Shown: positions 24,418-32,892 of the stretch, piece after piece
Layout: every line of letters begins with the position of its first letter
How positions within the stretch are numbered: the first letter of the stretch is position 1
Assembly (NCBI RefSeq): GCF_041435055.1
Contig: NZ_CP108002.1
Location: forward strand, 4,836,001-4,900,000
Length of the DNA stretch: 64,000 nucleotides
Source: Streptomyces sp. NBC_00341
GTDB taxonomy: Bacteria; Actinomycetota; Actinomycetes; Streptomycetales; Streptomycetaceae
Direction of reading: 5' to 3'
Made by a program: the position numbers and the translations under genes
The notes under the pieces: model-generated
Seen by the model: only the letters and a program-made list of their open reading frames with translations
The model's database searches: none
What the model was told of the DNA's origin: nothing

Positions 24418-25251
24418 TCAGCGCGCGTTGGCCCGGTTGCTCAGCCATCTCGTGTGTTGCTCGCCGGTGATGGCCCACAGAGTGTGGAGGCCGCTGGTTC
24501 CAAGATCGTCCAGCGGCACGCCGAACACCTCAGCGAGTGTCCGGGCGAACTCCTCGACGCTGGTCAGCGTGTACGTCTGCGTGGCGCCCGCGCGAGTGAC
24601 GCGTCGCACGGTGCGGGCGCGCAGTGCGTGCTTGTAGCCGTCCTTGTGCAAGTGCACCATCAGCTGCCCACGCTCGCTGTTGGCTCGTGCGACGTACTGC
24701 GAGAACTCGCGGGCTGCGGTGCGGAAGTCGACGGAGGACAGCAGTGCGGCGGGATGATGATGCGCGCGCCACACTTCCTCATCCAGCCGTTCCAGCGCGT
24801 ACTCGAACTCACCGAGACGATAGCGGCCCTCGCGTAGGGGAAGCGGTTCGAGGAACGGGTCGGCCAGTCCGACGTCCACCAGCCAGGTTTCGTCCTGGCT
24901 CCGGACGAGCAGCGCGTTGTGCCCGCCCCATCGCTCGTCGCCGTGAGTCTCGCGGTCCGCCGCTCCGTCGACGAGTGTCGCCTCGTATCCGATGCCGCGC
25001 AGCAGCAGGGCGAAGGCGGCGTTGGCCTCGAAGCACTGGCCGCCGCGGCGCCGGTGTCCGAACTTTCCGATCAGGTCGCCGGCTTCCAGGATGATCGGGC
25101 GACCCAGTTGGGTGTCGATGTTCTCGTAGGGAACCTGGCGCCGCCATGCCCGGTACAGCCCGCGCAGGGCGGGAGCGTCGGGCCGGGGTGGCCGGGGGCA
25201 GCCGATGCGCTTCAGGAGCGAGTCGATGTCCGGTGTCGTCATGAACTGCAT
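24418..25251 (-). CDS. Arylamine N-acetyltransferase
   Basis: A 277-residue NAT with the Cys-His-Asp triad visible as C73 (RRGGQCFEAN), H111 (GGHNALLV) and D126 (WLVDVGLADPF). These positions closely match mycobacterial NATs. It transfers acetyl from acetyl-CoA to arylamines such as p-aminobenzoate, p-aminobenzoylglutamate or sulfonamides. In biosynthetic clusters, relatives act as amide synthases on arylamine polyketides. ATG 25251 is used; 25242 is an alternative. It converges on the DHPS-like gene and diverges from the cyclodeaminase-like gene. The arylamine/folate theme of its neighbours is notable. Confidence 0.9.
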   Translation of the reverse strand: MQFMTTPDIDSLLKRIGCPRPPRPDAPALRGLYRAWRRQVPYENIDTQLGRPIILEAGDLIGKFGHRRRGGQCFEANAAFALLLRGIGYEATLVDGAADRETHGDERWGGHNALLVRSQDETWLVDVGLADPFLEPLPLREGRYRLGEFEYALERLDEEVWRAHHHPAALLSSVDFRTAAREFSQYVARANSERGQLMVHLHKDGYKHALRARTVRRVTRAGATQTYTLTSVEEFARTLAEVFGVPLDDLGTSGLHTLWAITGEQHTRWLSNRANAR

Positions 25252-25413
25252 GAATACCCAGCCGTATCGGTGGATATTACGTAGAGTGTGCCCGCCCTTG
25301 ACATCTTCCTCGCAAGCGCAGAAATCCGGCCATCTGCCTTCCGTCCTCTCCTGGCTCCTTTTCGGCACCCGCGTGGCCGGCGGACACACCGGTCCTTCTT
25401 GATGGAGACTCCC

Positions 25414-26061
25414 GTGCGAGACGAATCCGTCGGCGGATGGCTTGACGATCTGGCTTCCGCGTCGTTCCCGCCGGGGGCCGGGGCAGCCGCGGCGATGAAT
25501 ATTGCGGTTGGCGCCGCCCTGATCTCCATGGTCTGCAACCACAGCCTGAGCCACCCGAAGTGCGCAGCCCACACAACCGACCTGACCGCTGTTCAGGAGA
25601 CCGCTGAGAACCTACGAAGCACCGCTCTCGGCCTGGCCGCGGACGACGCCGTCGCCTTCAGCGCGGTACTCGACGCCCACCGGCTGCCCAGAGCCACCGC
25701 CACAGACACACGAGCACGTGCCACAGCCGTCCAGGAGGCGCTGACAGCCGCGACCGAAGTGCCGCTGCGCATGGCGAGAACCGCAGCCGAAGTGGTGCGT
25801 CTCGCCCGCAGGCTCATTGCCGTCGCCAAAGCGGATATGGTCCCGGACCTCGCCGTGGCCGCATCCTCCGCCCGTGCGGCCCTGGACACGGCGGCAGTGA
25901 TCGCGGAGGCCAATCTGTCCGTGATCGCCGACACCGAACACCGCTCGGCCGCCCGGCTCCAGCTTGTCCACTCCCTCAGCGCCGTCACCGAGTCCGAAGC
26001 GATCACCGCCGAGATCCGCGCGAGGTACACCCGGCGGGAACCACCGGTGACTCCCGTATAG
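25414..26061 (+). CDS. Formiminotetrahydrofolate cyclodeaminase-like protein (FTCD_C family)
   Basis: A 215-residue all-helical protein of the cyclodeaminase/cyclohydrolase family. It begins (V)RDESVGGWLDDLASASFPPG and has the glycine/alanine loop PPGAGAAAAMNIAVGAALIS, DAVAFSAVLDAHRLP and PLRMARTAAEVVRLARRL. Family enzymes act on formimino- or methenyl-tetrahydrofolate. The usual PTPGGGS loop is changed to FPPGAGA, so activity is uncertain. GTG 25414 has GGAG nine bases upstream and matches the family N-terminus; ATG 25402 in frame lacks a site. It is divergent from the NAT gene. Confidence 0.78.
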   Translation: MRDESVGGWLDDLASASFPPGAGAAAAMNIAVGAALISMVCNHSLSHPKCAAHTTDLTAVQETAENLRSTALGLAADDAVAFSAVLDAHRLPRATATDTRARATAVQEALTAATEVPLRMARTAAEVVRLARRLIAVAKADMVPDLAVAASSARAALDTAAVIAEANLSVIADTEHRSAARLQLVHSLSAVTESEAITAEIRARYTRREPPVTPV

Positions 26062-26157
26062 CGCGGTGACCAACAGGCCACCGCAGTAAACGAGCTGACG
26101 GATCAGTGCCGCTTCCTCGTCCGGTGGTTCGGCAATCAACACGTAAGGACCAGCACC

Positions 26158-26859
26158 TTGGCCGATACCTATGCCAACTACGCTGACCTCGCCGCGCACA
26201 ACACCCTCGGTCAGGACTACCTCCTGTCGTCGAGGATCGTGGCAGGAGCCCGGGGCGCGAACATCGCCATCCACGGCGGCGCGATCGAGTACCCCACCAC
26301 TCAGCTGGCCGATTACTGCGCCACCGCGCTCAACAGCTCCTTCTACTCGCTCCAGGGCGTGATAAGCAGCAGCAACTCGGCGCTGCACATCTCCAGCAAC
26401 TGCTTCGACGAGCCGGGTGTCTCTCAGGTTCTGCGCACCGCCGAGTGGACTGTGTCCTGGCACGGCACCAGTGACAGAGCGATGACCACCTACCTTGGAG
26501 GCCTGGACACGGAACTCGGTACCGCGATCAAGGAGCGCCTGGCTGGCGCGGGCTTCGACGTCTCGCCTCCGCCACCGGAGATCGACGGCAAGAACCCGCT
26601 CAACATCGCCAACCGCAATCTCCGCGGCCTGGGCGTGCAACTGGAACTGAGCCGTGGCCTGCGTGAGAGCTTCTGCCTCGACACCGATTCGGCGCAGCCG
26701 TCGATCGCCGGCGCCTTCCGGTGCACCGACGTGTTCCACACCTATGCGTCAGCGGTGGTGGCAGCGATCGCCGAGACGTGGCCACGGAGCCGAACCGCCG
26801 GCGGGCGGAGCTCCGAGCCGGAGCGGGCGGGGCCGGGCATGACCGGACGCGTCTTATGA
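26158..26859 (+). CDS. Poly-gamma-glutamate hydrolase family protein (YmaC/PghP-like)
   Basis: A 233-residue protein matching the zinc-dependent poly-gamma-glutamate hydrolase family. It begins YANYADLAAHNTLGQDY and has the metal motif ANIAIHGGAIEYPTTQLAD (H39, E44), SFYSLQGV, ALHISSNCFDEP (H77) and H102 in SWHGTSD. Relatives, mostly from phages and bacilli, cut gamma-linked glutamate chains; folate polyglutamate tails have the same linkage. TTG 26158 has AAGGA ten bases upstream. The last 28 residues (PRSRTAGG... to the end) are low-complexity and may be a read-through into rearranged DNA. It lies directly left of transposon debris. Confidence 0.82.
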   Translation: MADTYANYADLAAHNTLGQDYLLSSRIVAGARGANIAIHGGAIEYPTTQLADYCATALNSSFYSLQGVISSSNSALHISSNCFDEPGVSQVLRTAEWTVSWHGTSDRAMTTYLGGLDTELGTAIKERLAGAGFDVSPPPPEIDGKNPLNIANRNLRGLGVQLELSRGLRESFCLDTDSAQPSIAGAFRCTDVFHTYASAVVAAIAETWPRSRTAGGRSSEPERAGPGMTGRVL

Positions 26860-26977
26860 CGACGGAACTGGCGAGATCGAGCTCCTCGGCAACGACGCCG
26901 AGTCCTTCGGCAAGCAGCGGTGGAGCATCGAACTCAACGGGTTGGAGCGTGCTCGATCCGGCCTCCAGAGCCCCTAG
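26855..26977 (+). pseudogene. Possible 3' fragment of an unrecognised gene
   Basis: In a frame shifted by one from the preceding gene, 40 codons read YDDGTGEIELLGNDAESFGK then QRWSIELNGLERARSGLQSP and stop at TAG 26975. The composition looks like a genuine protein C-terminus, but there is no start and the stretch abuts the transposase remnant. It may be the tail of a gene lost during insertion or deletion. Family unknown. Confidence 0.35.
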
Positions 26978-27019
26978 GTGTATCGAAAATGGATCTTGAG
27001 CTGTGGATGATCGCGGTTC

Positions 27020-27475
27020 ATGGGGCGGGGAGATCTCACGGACGAGCAGTGGGCGGCGCGGGAGCCGTTGTTGCCGAAACGCACGAGAGCGGGGCCTCCG
27101 CCCGTCTGGCCCCGGCGGCAGTTGATCGACGGCATACGGTTCCGGGTCCGTACCGGTGTTCCGTGGCGGGACGTGCCTGTCGAGTACGGGCCATGGAGCC
27201 GGGTCTGCGACTTGTTCCGCCGATGGCAGCGGGAGGGGACCTGGCACCAGGTCCTTGCCCGGCTCCAGTCTTTGGCCGACGCGAAGGGTGCGGTCGTGTG
27301 GGACATGAGCGTTGACTCCACGATGTGCCGCGCTCATCAGCTTGCGGCCGGACCCGCAAGCAGGGTGACCTGAAAGGAGACACCGGGCGGTGTCTTCACC
27401 GAGACCGGAGATCACGGGCTGGGGCGCTCGCGCGGCGGGTTCACCAGCTAGTTGCACCTGGCTGTCGAGCGCTGA
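27020..27475 (+). pseudogene. Decayed IS5-family transposase (5' part)
   Basis: The N-terminal region of a DUF4096/IS5-type transposase is clear: DLTDEQWAAREPLLPKR, QLIDGIRFRVRTGVPWRDVP, YGPWSRVCDLFRRWQREGTW, DSTMCRAHQLAAG. After that the reading frame shifts twice: RTRKQGDLK continues in a second frame and GGVFTETGDHGLGRSRGGFT in a third. It then hits an in-frame TAG and a TGA near 27475. The catalytic C-terminal half is missing. I see no clear terminal inverted repeats, so the element is an inactive remnant marking past insertion. Confidence 0.88.
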
Positions 27476-27556
27476 CGCGAGCGACGACGAGTCCGGCGGA
27501 TGTGTGCTGCCGCCGCCGACGGCCGGACACTGGCCGCCCCCGTGTGGGGTGGTGAC

Positions 27557-27598
27557 GGTGCGGCCGGCCCGTTCGTGTTCGGGCGGGCCGGCCGCACC
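27557..27598 (-). terminator. Terminator of the CocE-type hydrolase gene
   Basis: A perfect 15-bp stem (27557-27571 with 27584-27598) with a 12-base loop lies 18 bases past the stop codon of the leftward gene. It also separates it from the transposase remnant. Confidence 0.8.
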
Positions 27599-27616
27599 GG
27601 TGCGCCCCGGGCGGAG

Positions 27617-29311
27617 TCAGTCGACGGGGTGGAGGGGGACGTCGAGGTAGGACTCGGTGCCCTTGGGCGAGGTGATGTCGTAGGTGAACACCGGGGTGGT
27701 GGTGTTGGGCGTGGTGAAGAGGGGGTCGTGGGTGTCGATGACCAGCTGGAGCTGGTGGCCCTTGGTCACGACGTAGTCGGCGGGCTGGAGGGGGAAGGTC
27801 ACGGTGGTGGCCTTGCCCGACTGCCCGGAGCTGAAGGTGTAGGGGGCGTGGGTGACGATGTGCGCCCTGCCGGTGGCCGGGTTGTGGTCGAGCAGGTAGG
27901 CGACGATCATGGCGTCCGCCTGCTGCGGATTCACCGTCACCCGCAGTTCCAGGTCACCTCGTACGCGCGCAGCCTGTTCCAGGGGAGCGGTGGCGAAGAC
28001 CGTCGCGAGGCCGGGGTCGATGTCGGCCGTCTTGTAGACGTGGGGCTGGCCCAGGCGTTCGGCCAGGCCGGTCTGGACGAGCTTCGGGGCGACGACGATG
28101 TCGGTGCCCGCGCCGCTGGCCTTCACCGAACGGGTCCAGCCCGCCGCCGCGGCGCCCTCGACCAACTGTCCGTCGCTCTGCCCGGAGGCCGCGTCGGCGA
28201 GGTGGAACCGCTTCTTCGGCAGGGCGTAGTCGGCCCAGGAGGAGTGGCGGAGGTCGGAGAGGGGGTTGAACATGTACTCCGAGCGGACGTCGAACCGTGG
28301 AGCCGCCCCGTCGCCGGCGCTGCCGCCGAGGTGGTGGTCCATCCACCGGTAGGCCATGTCCGTGGGCTTGGCGGGAAGGCCGACCAGGCCAGGGAGCTCG
28401 GCGTTGCCGTGGTCGCCGACCTGGACGAGGAGCGTCTTGGGGCCGGTCAGACGGCTGTGGAATTCGATGACGGCGGGCACCGAGAAGATGGTCTCGTGCC
28501 AGGCGGTGGTCAGAAGGATGGGCGTAGCGGCGTCATTGAACGCCTTGAGGCAGTTCTTGGGCGACCGTGCCTCGGCGAACTTCCTGACCTCGTCGTCGAT
28601 GGTGTTGGCGCGGATCTTCTGGATGACCTCGCGGAACTCCTTCGAGCACCGCTCCTCACCGAAGAGCTCCACGAGCGCCTCGAACGCCTTGAGGTGACGG
28701 GTACCGTTCTCGTACAGGGAGGCGAACAGGTCGGCCCAGGCGCTGGTGCCCGCGACGGCCTTGATCCGCCGGTCCTGCGCGGCCGCGAGCAGACTCGTAC
28801 CGGCACCGTAGGAGGAGCCGAAGAAGCCGATCCGCTCTTCATCGACCCCGTCTTGCTGGACCAGCCAGTCGATCACCTCGGTGGCGTCGGCGACGTCCTG
28901 CGGACCGGCGACGTGGATCTCGCCCGTGGAGTCGGCCAGACCGCGCTGACTGTAGGCCAGGACGACATAGCCGCCCAGCGCCCAGCGGGCGATCATGCCG
29001 AGATAGGCCCGGTGCCCAATGCTGACCAGCGGGGCAGGCAGGACGACCGCGGGACAGGTCTGCCCGGGGGCGAGGTTTTTCGGGACGCTCAGCGACGCGT
29101 CCAGGACCGTCCCATCCGCCATCGTGAGGGAGACCTCCGAGTACTGGCCGATCTCCGCGTACACCTCGTACTCGTCGGCCAGACCCCACTGGTCCAGACG
29201 GCCGATCCGACGAGGCGACGGATCCAGCAGAGCCTCACGGACCGCATCCAGCTTCGCGAGATCGTCCGCGCCGAGCTCGAACGGCGTCTCCGGAGTTCCG
29301 TCAACAGACAT
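27617..29311 (-). CDS. CocE/NonD-type alpha/beta hydrolase (X-Pro dipeptidyl-peptidase-like)
   Basis: A 564-residue hydrolase. The N-terminal Peptidase_S15-like domain has the nucleophile S167 in GSSYGAG, an oxyanion region VVLPAPLVSIGHRAYLG and a late histidine in VQVGDHGNAEL. The C-terminal jelly-roll domain (ELRVTVNPQQADAMIVAYLL, HQLQLVIDTHDPLF) is typical of CocE/XPP esterases. There is no signal peptide, so it is cytoplasmic. Substrates could be esters, amides or peptides. ATG 29311 is chosen over 29359 because AAAGGCGGG lies upstream. The gene stands alone between transposon debris and a long non-coding stretch. Confidence 0.88.
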   Translation of the reverse strand: MSVDGTPETPFELGADDLAKLDAVREALLDPSPRRIGRLDQWGLADEYEVYAEIGQYSEVSLTMADGTVLDASLSVPKNLAPGQTCPAVVLPAPLVSIGHRAYLGMIARWALGGYVVLAYSQRGLADSTGEIHVAGPQDVADATEVIDWLVQQDGVDEERIGFFGSSYGAGTSLLAAAQDRRIKAVAGTSAWADLFASLYENGTRHLKAFEALVELFGEERCSKEFREVIQKIRANTIDDEVRKFAEARSPKNCLKAFNDAATPILLTTAWHETIFSVPAVIEFHSRLTGPKTLLVQVGDHGNAELPGLVGLPAKPTDMAYRWMDHHLGGSAGDGAAPRFDVRSEYMFNPLSDLRHSSWADYALPKKRFHLADAASGQSDGQLVEGAAAAGWTRSVKASGAGTDIVVAPKLVQTGLAERLGQPHVYKTADIDPGLATVFATAPLEQAARVRGDLELRVTVNPQQADAMIVAYLLDHNPATGRAHIVTHAPYTFSSGQSGKATTVTFPLQPADYVVTKGHQLQLVIDTHDPLFTTPNTTTPVFTYDITSPKGTESYLDVPLHPVD

Positions 29312-29849
29312 GGCTGTACCCGCCTTTTGTGAAAGGGATGGCGACGAAGTGTCGGACACATGCTGACATCGCCAAGATCACTCCGTGGCATGCGTTTCAC
29401 GCCGGCCACTCGAACGGATGAAGGGCACCGCGCAATCCGCCAGGCCAGAGCTTGACCGAGAACGGCCGCGCACAGCCGCCCGGCCCCTGCGGCCAGCCGC
29501 ACTGAAACGTACCTACCGAGCTCGTGCACCCGCTCCAGCCCACAGGCGAAGGCATGCCTGGTCGTACGCGTCGGTAGTGACATAGCGACACCCGATGCGC
29601 ACGATTCCCTTTTGACACACGGCTTAGGACCTCTTCGCCCGAACCGGTGCCATTGAGGCCGAATTCCTGTGGTGCGGTTGGAAGGCGGCACCGTCTGCCG
29701 ACCCGGGTTCGGTAGTCGCCGAGTCCTTGAGTCATACCGGGTGGAGTGGCCACAAGCCGTACCGGCGGCTGCGGACGTCGTTCGCGAGGGTTGCCCGGAC
29801 GGGGTGGCAGGCCGACCGGCCCGCCACCCCGTTTCGCGGTACTTGCTGA
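29312..29849. other. 538-bp stretch without a confident gene
   Basis: Both strands have open frames, including one on the minus strand at 29397-29753. None shows a recognisable motif, family match or good ribosome site, and composition here is a little lower in GC than in neighbouring genes. The only structure I can support is the hairpin at 29799-29832. Confidence 0.6.
29799..29832 (-). terminator. Terminator of the LAXTG surface protein gene
   Basis: Fifteen-base arms (29799-29813 and 29818-29832) match at 14 positions around a GACC loop. The hairpin begins 18 bases past the stop codon of the leftward gene. Confidence 0.75.
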
Positions 29850-31163
29850 TCAGACCTGGGTACCCGTCCGGCGGCGGCGGGCGGTGAACATCGCCGCTGC
29901 GCCGAGTGCCACGGCCGCGCCGCTCGCGAGGGCGAGCTGCGGGGTGGTGGAGGAAGAGCCCGTCGAGGCGAGGCTGCCGCCGGTGGTCACCGGGTTGCTC
30001 GACGCCGTGCCCTGGGCCGACGGGTTGGAGCCGCCCGAGGTGCCGGTGCCGGTCGTGCCCGTGCCGGTGGTGCCGGTCGTGCCCGTGGTGCCGGAGTCGG
30101 TCTTGCCGGGCTTCGGCTTCGCGGCCTTGAGGACCCCGAAGTCGTACATGTCGATGTCCGGGTTGCCCCCGCAGGAGCCGTTCTCGTTGGTGTAGTCGGC
30201 CGACACGAAGGCGGCGCCGTTGCCCGCCGGGGCCGACGCGTCGATGGTGAGGCGCAGCTTGATGTCGGCGTGGGCGCCGGCCTTCAGCGGGCCGATGCCG
30301 TTGATCAGGTGGTCGCCGCCGATGCTGTGCCACTTCGGGGAGGACGCCGTGGACCACTGCAGGTGCAGGAGCTTGTCGGTTTCCTTGAGTCCGCTCGTGT
30401 CGGTGGCGTGCGTGAAGGCGTGGGCGGAGACGTCGTCCATCGCCTTGTCCGTGCGGTTGCTCACCCGGAGCGAGAGGGCGGTGGTCGTACCGGCGGTGAT
30501 CGAGTCCGGGACGCCGGTCAGGACGGCGGTGAGACCGGGCTCGGCCACGCAGTCCTGGTTCTCGTTCTCCTCCTCGCGGGCCTTGGCCAGCGCGTCGTCG
30601 GCGGCGGTCTTCGCGTCGAGGGCGTCCGCCAGGGCCTTCTGCACCAGGGAGTAGGCGCGGACAGCGGCGACCCGTGCGTCGTCGGAGGCGGTGTCGGCCT
30701 CCTTGGCCTTCGCGTCGGCGGCCGTCTTGTCGGCGGCGGCGGTCGCGGCGGTGGCCTCGGCCCCGGTGACGGCGGTCTCGGCCGCGGTGCGCTCCTCCTC
30801 CGTGGCCGTCTCGGGCAGCGCGTCGAGGGCGGCCTTCGCGTCGGTGACGGCCTGGTCGGCGGCGGTCTTCGCGGCGCCGGCCTCGTCCGCGGCGGTCTTG
30901 GCGGCCTTGGCTGCCAGGGCGAGCGGCGCCGTGTCGGAGAGTGCCTCCTCCAGCACTCCGTAGGCGGCGGTCTTCGCGGCGAGGGCCTTGTCGTAGGCCT
31001 CCTGCGCCTCGGCTGCGGCCTTTTCGAGCTCTTCCAGTGTCGGCTTGGCCTGCGTCTGCGCCGTCGGTGCGGAGTCCGCGAACGCGGGGGTGACGGAGAG
31101 CAGTACGGCGGGTGTGGTCACGGCGACGGCCACGGCAGTGGCGAGAATGCGGCGAATCTTCAC
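29850..31163 (-). CDS. Secreted coiled-coil surface protein with LAXTG sorting signal
   Basis: A 437-residue secreted protein with a Sec signal peptide (MKIRRILATAVAVAVTTPAV to AFA, residue 29) and a long Ala/Lys/Glu heptad region of about 150 residues predicted to form a coiled coil. A compact domain with two cysteines (NQDCVAEPGLTAVLTG; GSCGGNPDIDMYDFG) follows, then a Thr/Gly-rich linker (TGTTGTTGTGTTGTG). The C-terminal sorting signal is LASTG (398-402), a hydrophobic segment and an Arg-rich tail. LAXTG is the class E sortase motif of Streptomyces, so covalent wall attachment is expected. No sortase gene lies in the window. Ligand unknown. Confidence 0.88.
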   Translation of the reverse strand: MKIRRILATAVAVAVTTPAVLLSVTPAFADSAPTAQTQAKPTLEELEKAAAEAQEAYDKALAAKTAAYGVLEEALSDTAPLALAAKAAKTAADEAGAAKTAADQAVTDAKAALDALPETATEEERTAAETAVTGAEATAATAAADKTAADAKAKEADTASDDARVAAVRAYSLVQKALADALDAKTAADDALAKAREEENENQDCVAEPGLTAVLTGVPDSITAGTTTALSLRVSNRTDKAMDDVSAHAFTHATDTSGLKETDKLLHLQWSTASSPKWHSIGGDHLINGIGPLKAGAHADIKLRLTIDASAPAGNGAAFVSADYTNENGSCGGNPDIDMYDFGVLKAAKPKPGKTDSGTTGTTGTTGTGTTGTGTSGGSNPSAQGTASSNPVTTGGSLASTGSSSTTPQLALASGAAVALGAAAMFTARRRRTGTQV

Positions 31164-31449
31164 ATGAGCCCTTGGGTCCGGATCCGAAAAGGAAAGAAAT
31201 AGGGGTGAACGGCTGCCACGGCGGCTGGATCACGCGGGCGGCTGTGAAGATGCTATGGCTGTCGCTGGAGGCGGTGACGTGTATTTTCCGGCGCTACGGA
31301 CCGGGCCGGGGCCCCGGTCGCGGACAGACGTCACGAAAGGGCGCAGTTGCTCTCAGCTGGGTTCCTTTCGTTGTGACGAAAGGCACACGGTGTCGCCCCG
31401 GACCCTTGCTGAGCTGGGCGTTGCCTGCCCCGGCGGTGACTCCGCCCGC
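31164..31449. other. Intergenic region with CACGAAAGG repeats and palindrome
   Basis: This 286-bp gap upstream of the surface-protein gene has no gene that I can support. It contains CACGAAAGG at 31332 and a related GACGAAAGG within a perfect palindrome CCTTTCGT-TGTG-ACGAAAGG at 31364-31383. The palindrome is a plausible regulator site for the leftward gene or for the end of the sensor-kinase operon. Confidence 0.45.
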
Positions 31450-32892
31450 TCACCCCAGCGGCGTCTCCGGCGGCGGCTGCGGGGCTCCCGGCAGTCGGAT
31501 CGTGGCCACCGTGCCGTTGCCGTCGTCCGCCGGGCGCAGGCCGATCTCGCCGCCCGACTGCTGGACCGTACGGGCGACGATCGACAGGCCGAGGCCCGAG
31601 CCGGGGAGCTGGCGGGCGGACGGGGAGCGCCAGAAGCGCTCGAAGACGTGCGGGAGTTCGTCGGCGGGGATGCCGGGGCCCCGGTCGCGGACCGTCAGTT
31701 CGCCCCGGTGCAGGACCACGTCGATCGTGCCGCGCGGCGGGCTGAACTTCACCGCGTTGTCCAGGACGTTGACGACCGCCCGCTCCAGGGCCGCCGGTTC
31801 AGCCCGTACGTACCAGGGGGCCAGCTCCGCCGTGACGGTCAGCTCGGGGCCGCGCAGCCGGGCGCGTTCCAGGGCGGTGCGGGTGATGTCGTGCAGGGCC
31901 ACCACCTGGAGCGGGCCGGGCTGGGCGGCGTCCGGGCGGGCCAGTTCCTGGAGGTCTCCGATGAGCGAGGCCAGCTCGGTCATCTGGGCCTTCACCGAGG
32001 ACATCAGCGCCTTGCGGTCGTCCGGCGGGATCGCCCGGCCCGTCTCGTCGCTGCGGGCGAGCAGCTCCACGTTGGTGCGAAGGGAGGTGAGGGGGGTGCG
32101 CAGCTCGTGTCCGGCGTCCGCGATCAGCTGGGCCTGCCGGTCCCGGGAGGTGGCGAGTGAAGCCGTCATCGAGTTGAAGGACCGGGAGAGCCGGGCGATC
32201 TCGTCCTCGCCCTCGACCGGGATGCGGACGGTGAGGTCCTCGGTGCGGGCGACGTGCTCGACGGCCTCGGTCAGCTCGTCGACCGGCCGCAGTCCGGAGC
32301 GGGCGATCCAGAGGCCTGCGGCGCCCGCGCCGATGACGCCGATGCCGGAGACGAGGAGGAGGACCCAGGCGAGGGTGGAGAGGGGCTTGTCGATCTCGCT
32401 CATGGGGCGGGCGACGGAGACGCCGAGGGTGAGGTCGGCGCCCGGCAGACCGGGCCCGCGCGACACCGTCACCGTCACCGCGTAGGTGAAGACGCGCATC
32501 TTCACCCCGCCGGCATCGGTCTCCGTGTGAAGCGCTCCGCTCCGCTCGCCGTTGACCACCGCGAGGTCGGCCCGGGTCACCGGGAGCTTCGACGAGTCGG
32601 GGGCGATGCAGACCGTGCCCTGGGCGTCGATGAGCTGGACGGTGAAGCCCGTGTAGGGCGGGGGCGGCAGCTTGGTGGCGCTGGTGCAGTACTTGTACAA
32701 ATCGCCCAGATAGTCCTTGTCGACCTTGGCGGCGCGCAGCGTCGCGTCCGCCTGGTGCTCCAGCTGCGCCCGCGTCACGAACCAGCACGCCGCAGCCACA
32801 GCCGCCACCGCCACCGCGACCGCCACGGCGACCAGCAGCGCGAGCCGGGAGCGGAGCGGCAGGGCGCGGAAGCGGTGCAGGGGCCCCGTCAC
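31450..32892 (-). CDS. Two-component sensor histidine kinase
   Basis: A 480-residue membrane kinase. It has a short cytoplasmic start, a first membrane segment at about 17-40 and an extracytoplasmic domain of about 130 residues with two cysteines. A second membrane segment follows near 172-198, then a HAMP domain ([16 protein letters not shown]...). The HisKA H-box is [16 protein letters not shown], and the HATPase has N box [13 protein letters not shown]1 DRGPGIP and G2 GSGLGLSIV. The GTG start overlaps the response-regulator stop (GTGA). The signal is unknown; an envelope-stress role is suggested by the preceding protease gene. Confidence 0.93.
   Translation of the reverse strand: MTGPLHRFRALPLRSRLALLVAVAVAVAVAAVAAACWFVTRAQLEHQADATLRAAKVDKDYLGDLYKYCTSATKLPPPPYTGFTVQLIDAQGTVCIAPDSSKLPVTRADLAVVNGERSGALHTETDAGGVKMRVFTYAVTVTVSRGPGLPGADLTLGVSVARPMSEIDKPLSTLAWVLLLVSGIGVIGAGAAGLWIARSGLRPVDELTEAVEHVARTEDLTVRIPVEGEDEIARLSRSFNSMTASLATSRDRQAQLIADAGHELRTPLTSLRTNVELLARSDETGRAIPPDDRKALMSSVKAQMTELASLIGDLQELARPDAAQPGPLQVVALHDITRTALERARLRGPELTVTAELAPWYVRAEPAALERAVVNVLDNAVKFSPPRGTIDVVLHRGELTVRDRGPGIPADELPHVFERFWRSPSARQLPGSGLGLSIVARTVQQSGGEIGLRPADDGNGTVATIRLPGAPQPPPETPLG

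Noticed and set aside
16185..29310. Site-specific genomic island with a tRNA attachment site
   Set aside because: The block has accessory genes, debris and duplications, but I see no tRNA gene, integrase or flanking direct repeats.
29397..29753. A 118-codon minus-strand frame in the gap after the CocE-type gene
   Set aside because: No family, no ribosome site and low-complexity composition; the stretch was described as non-coding instead.
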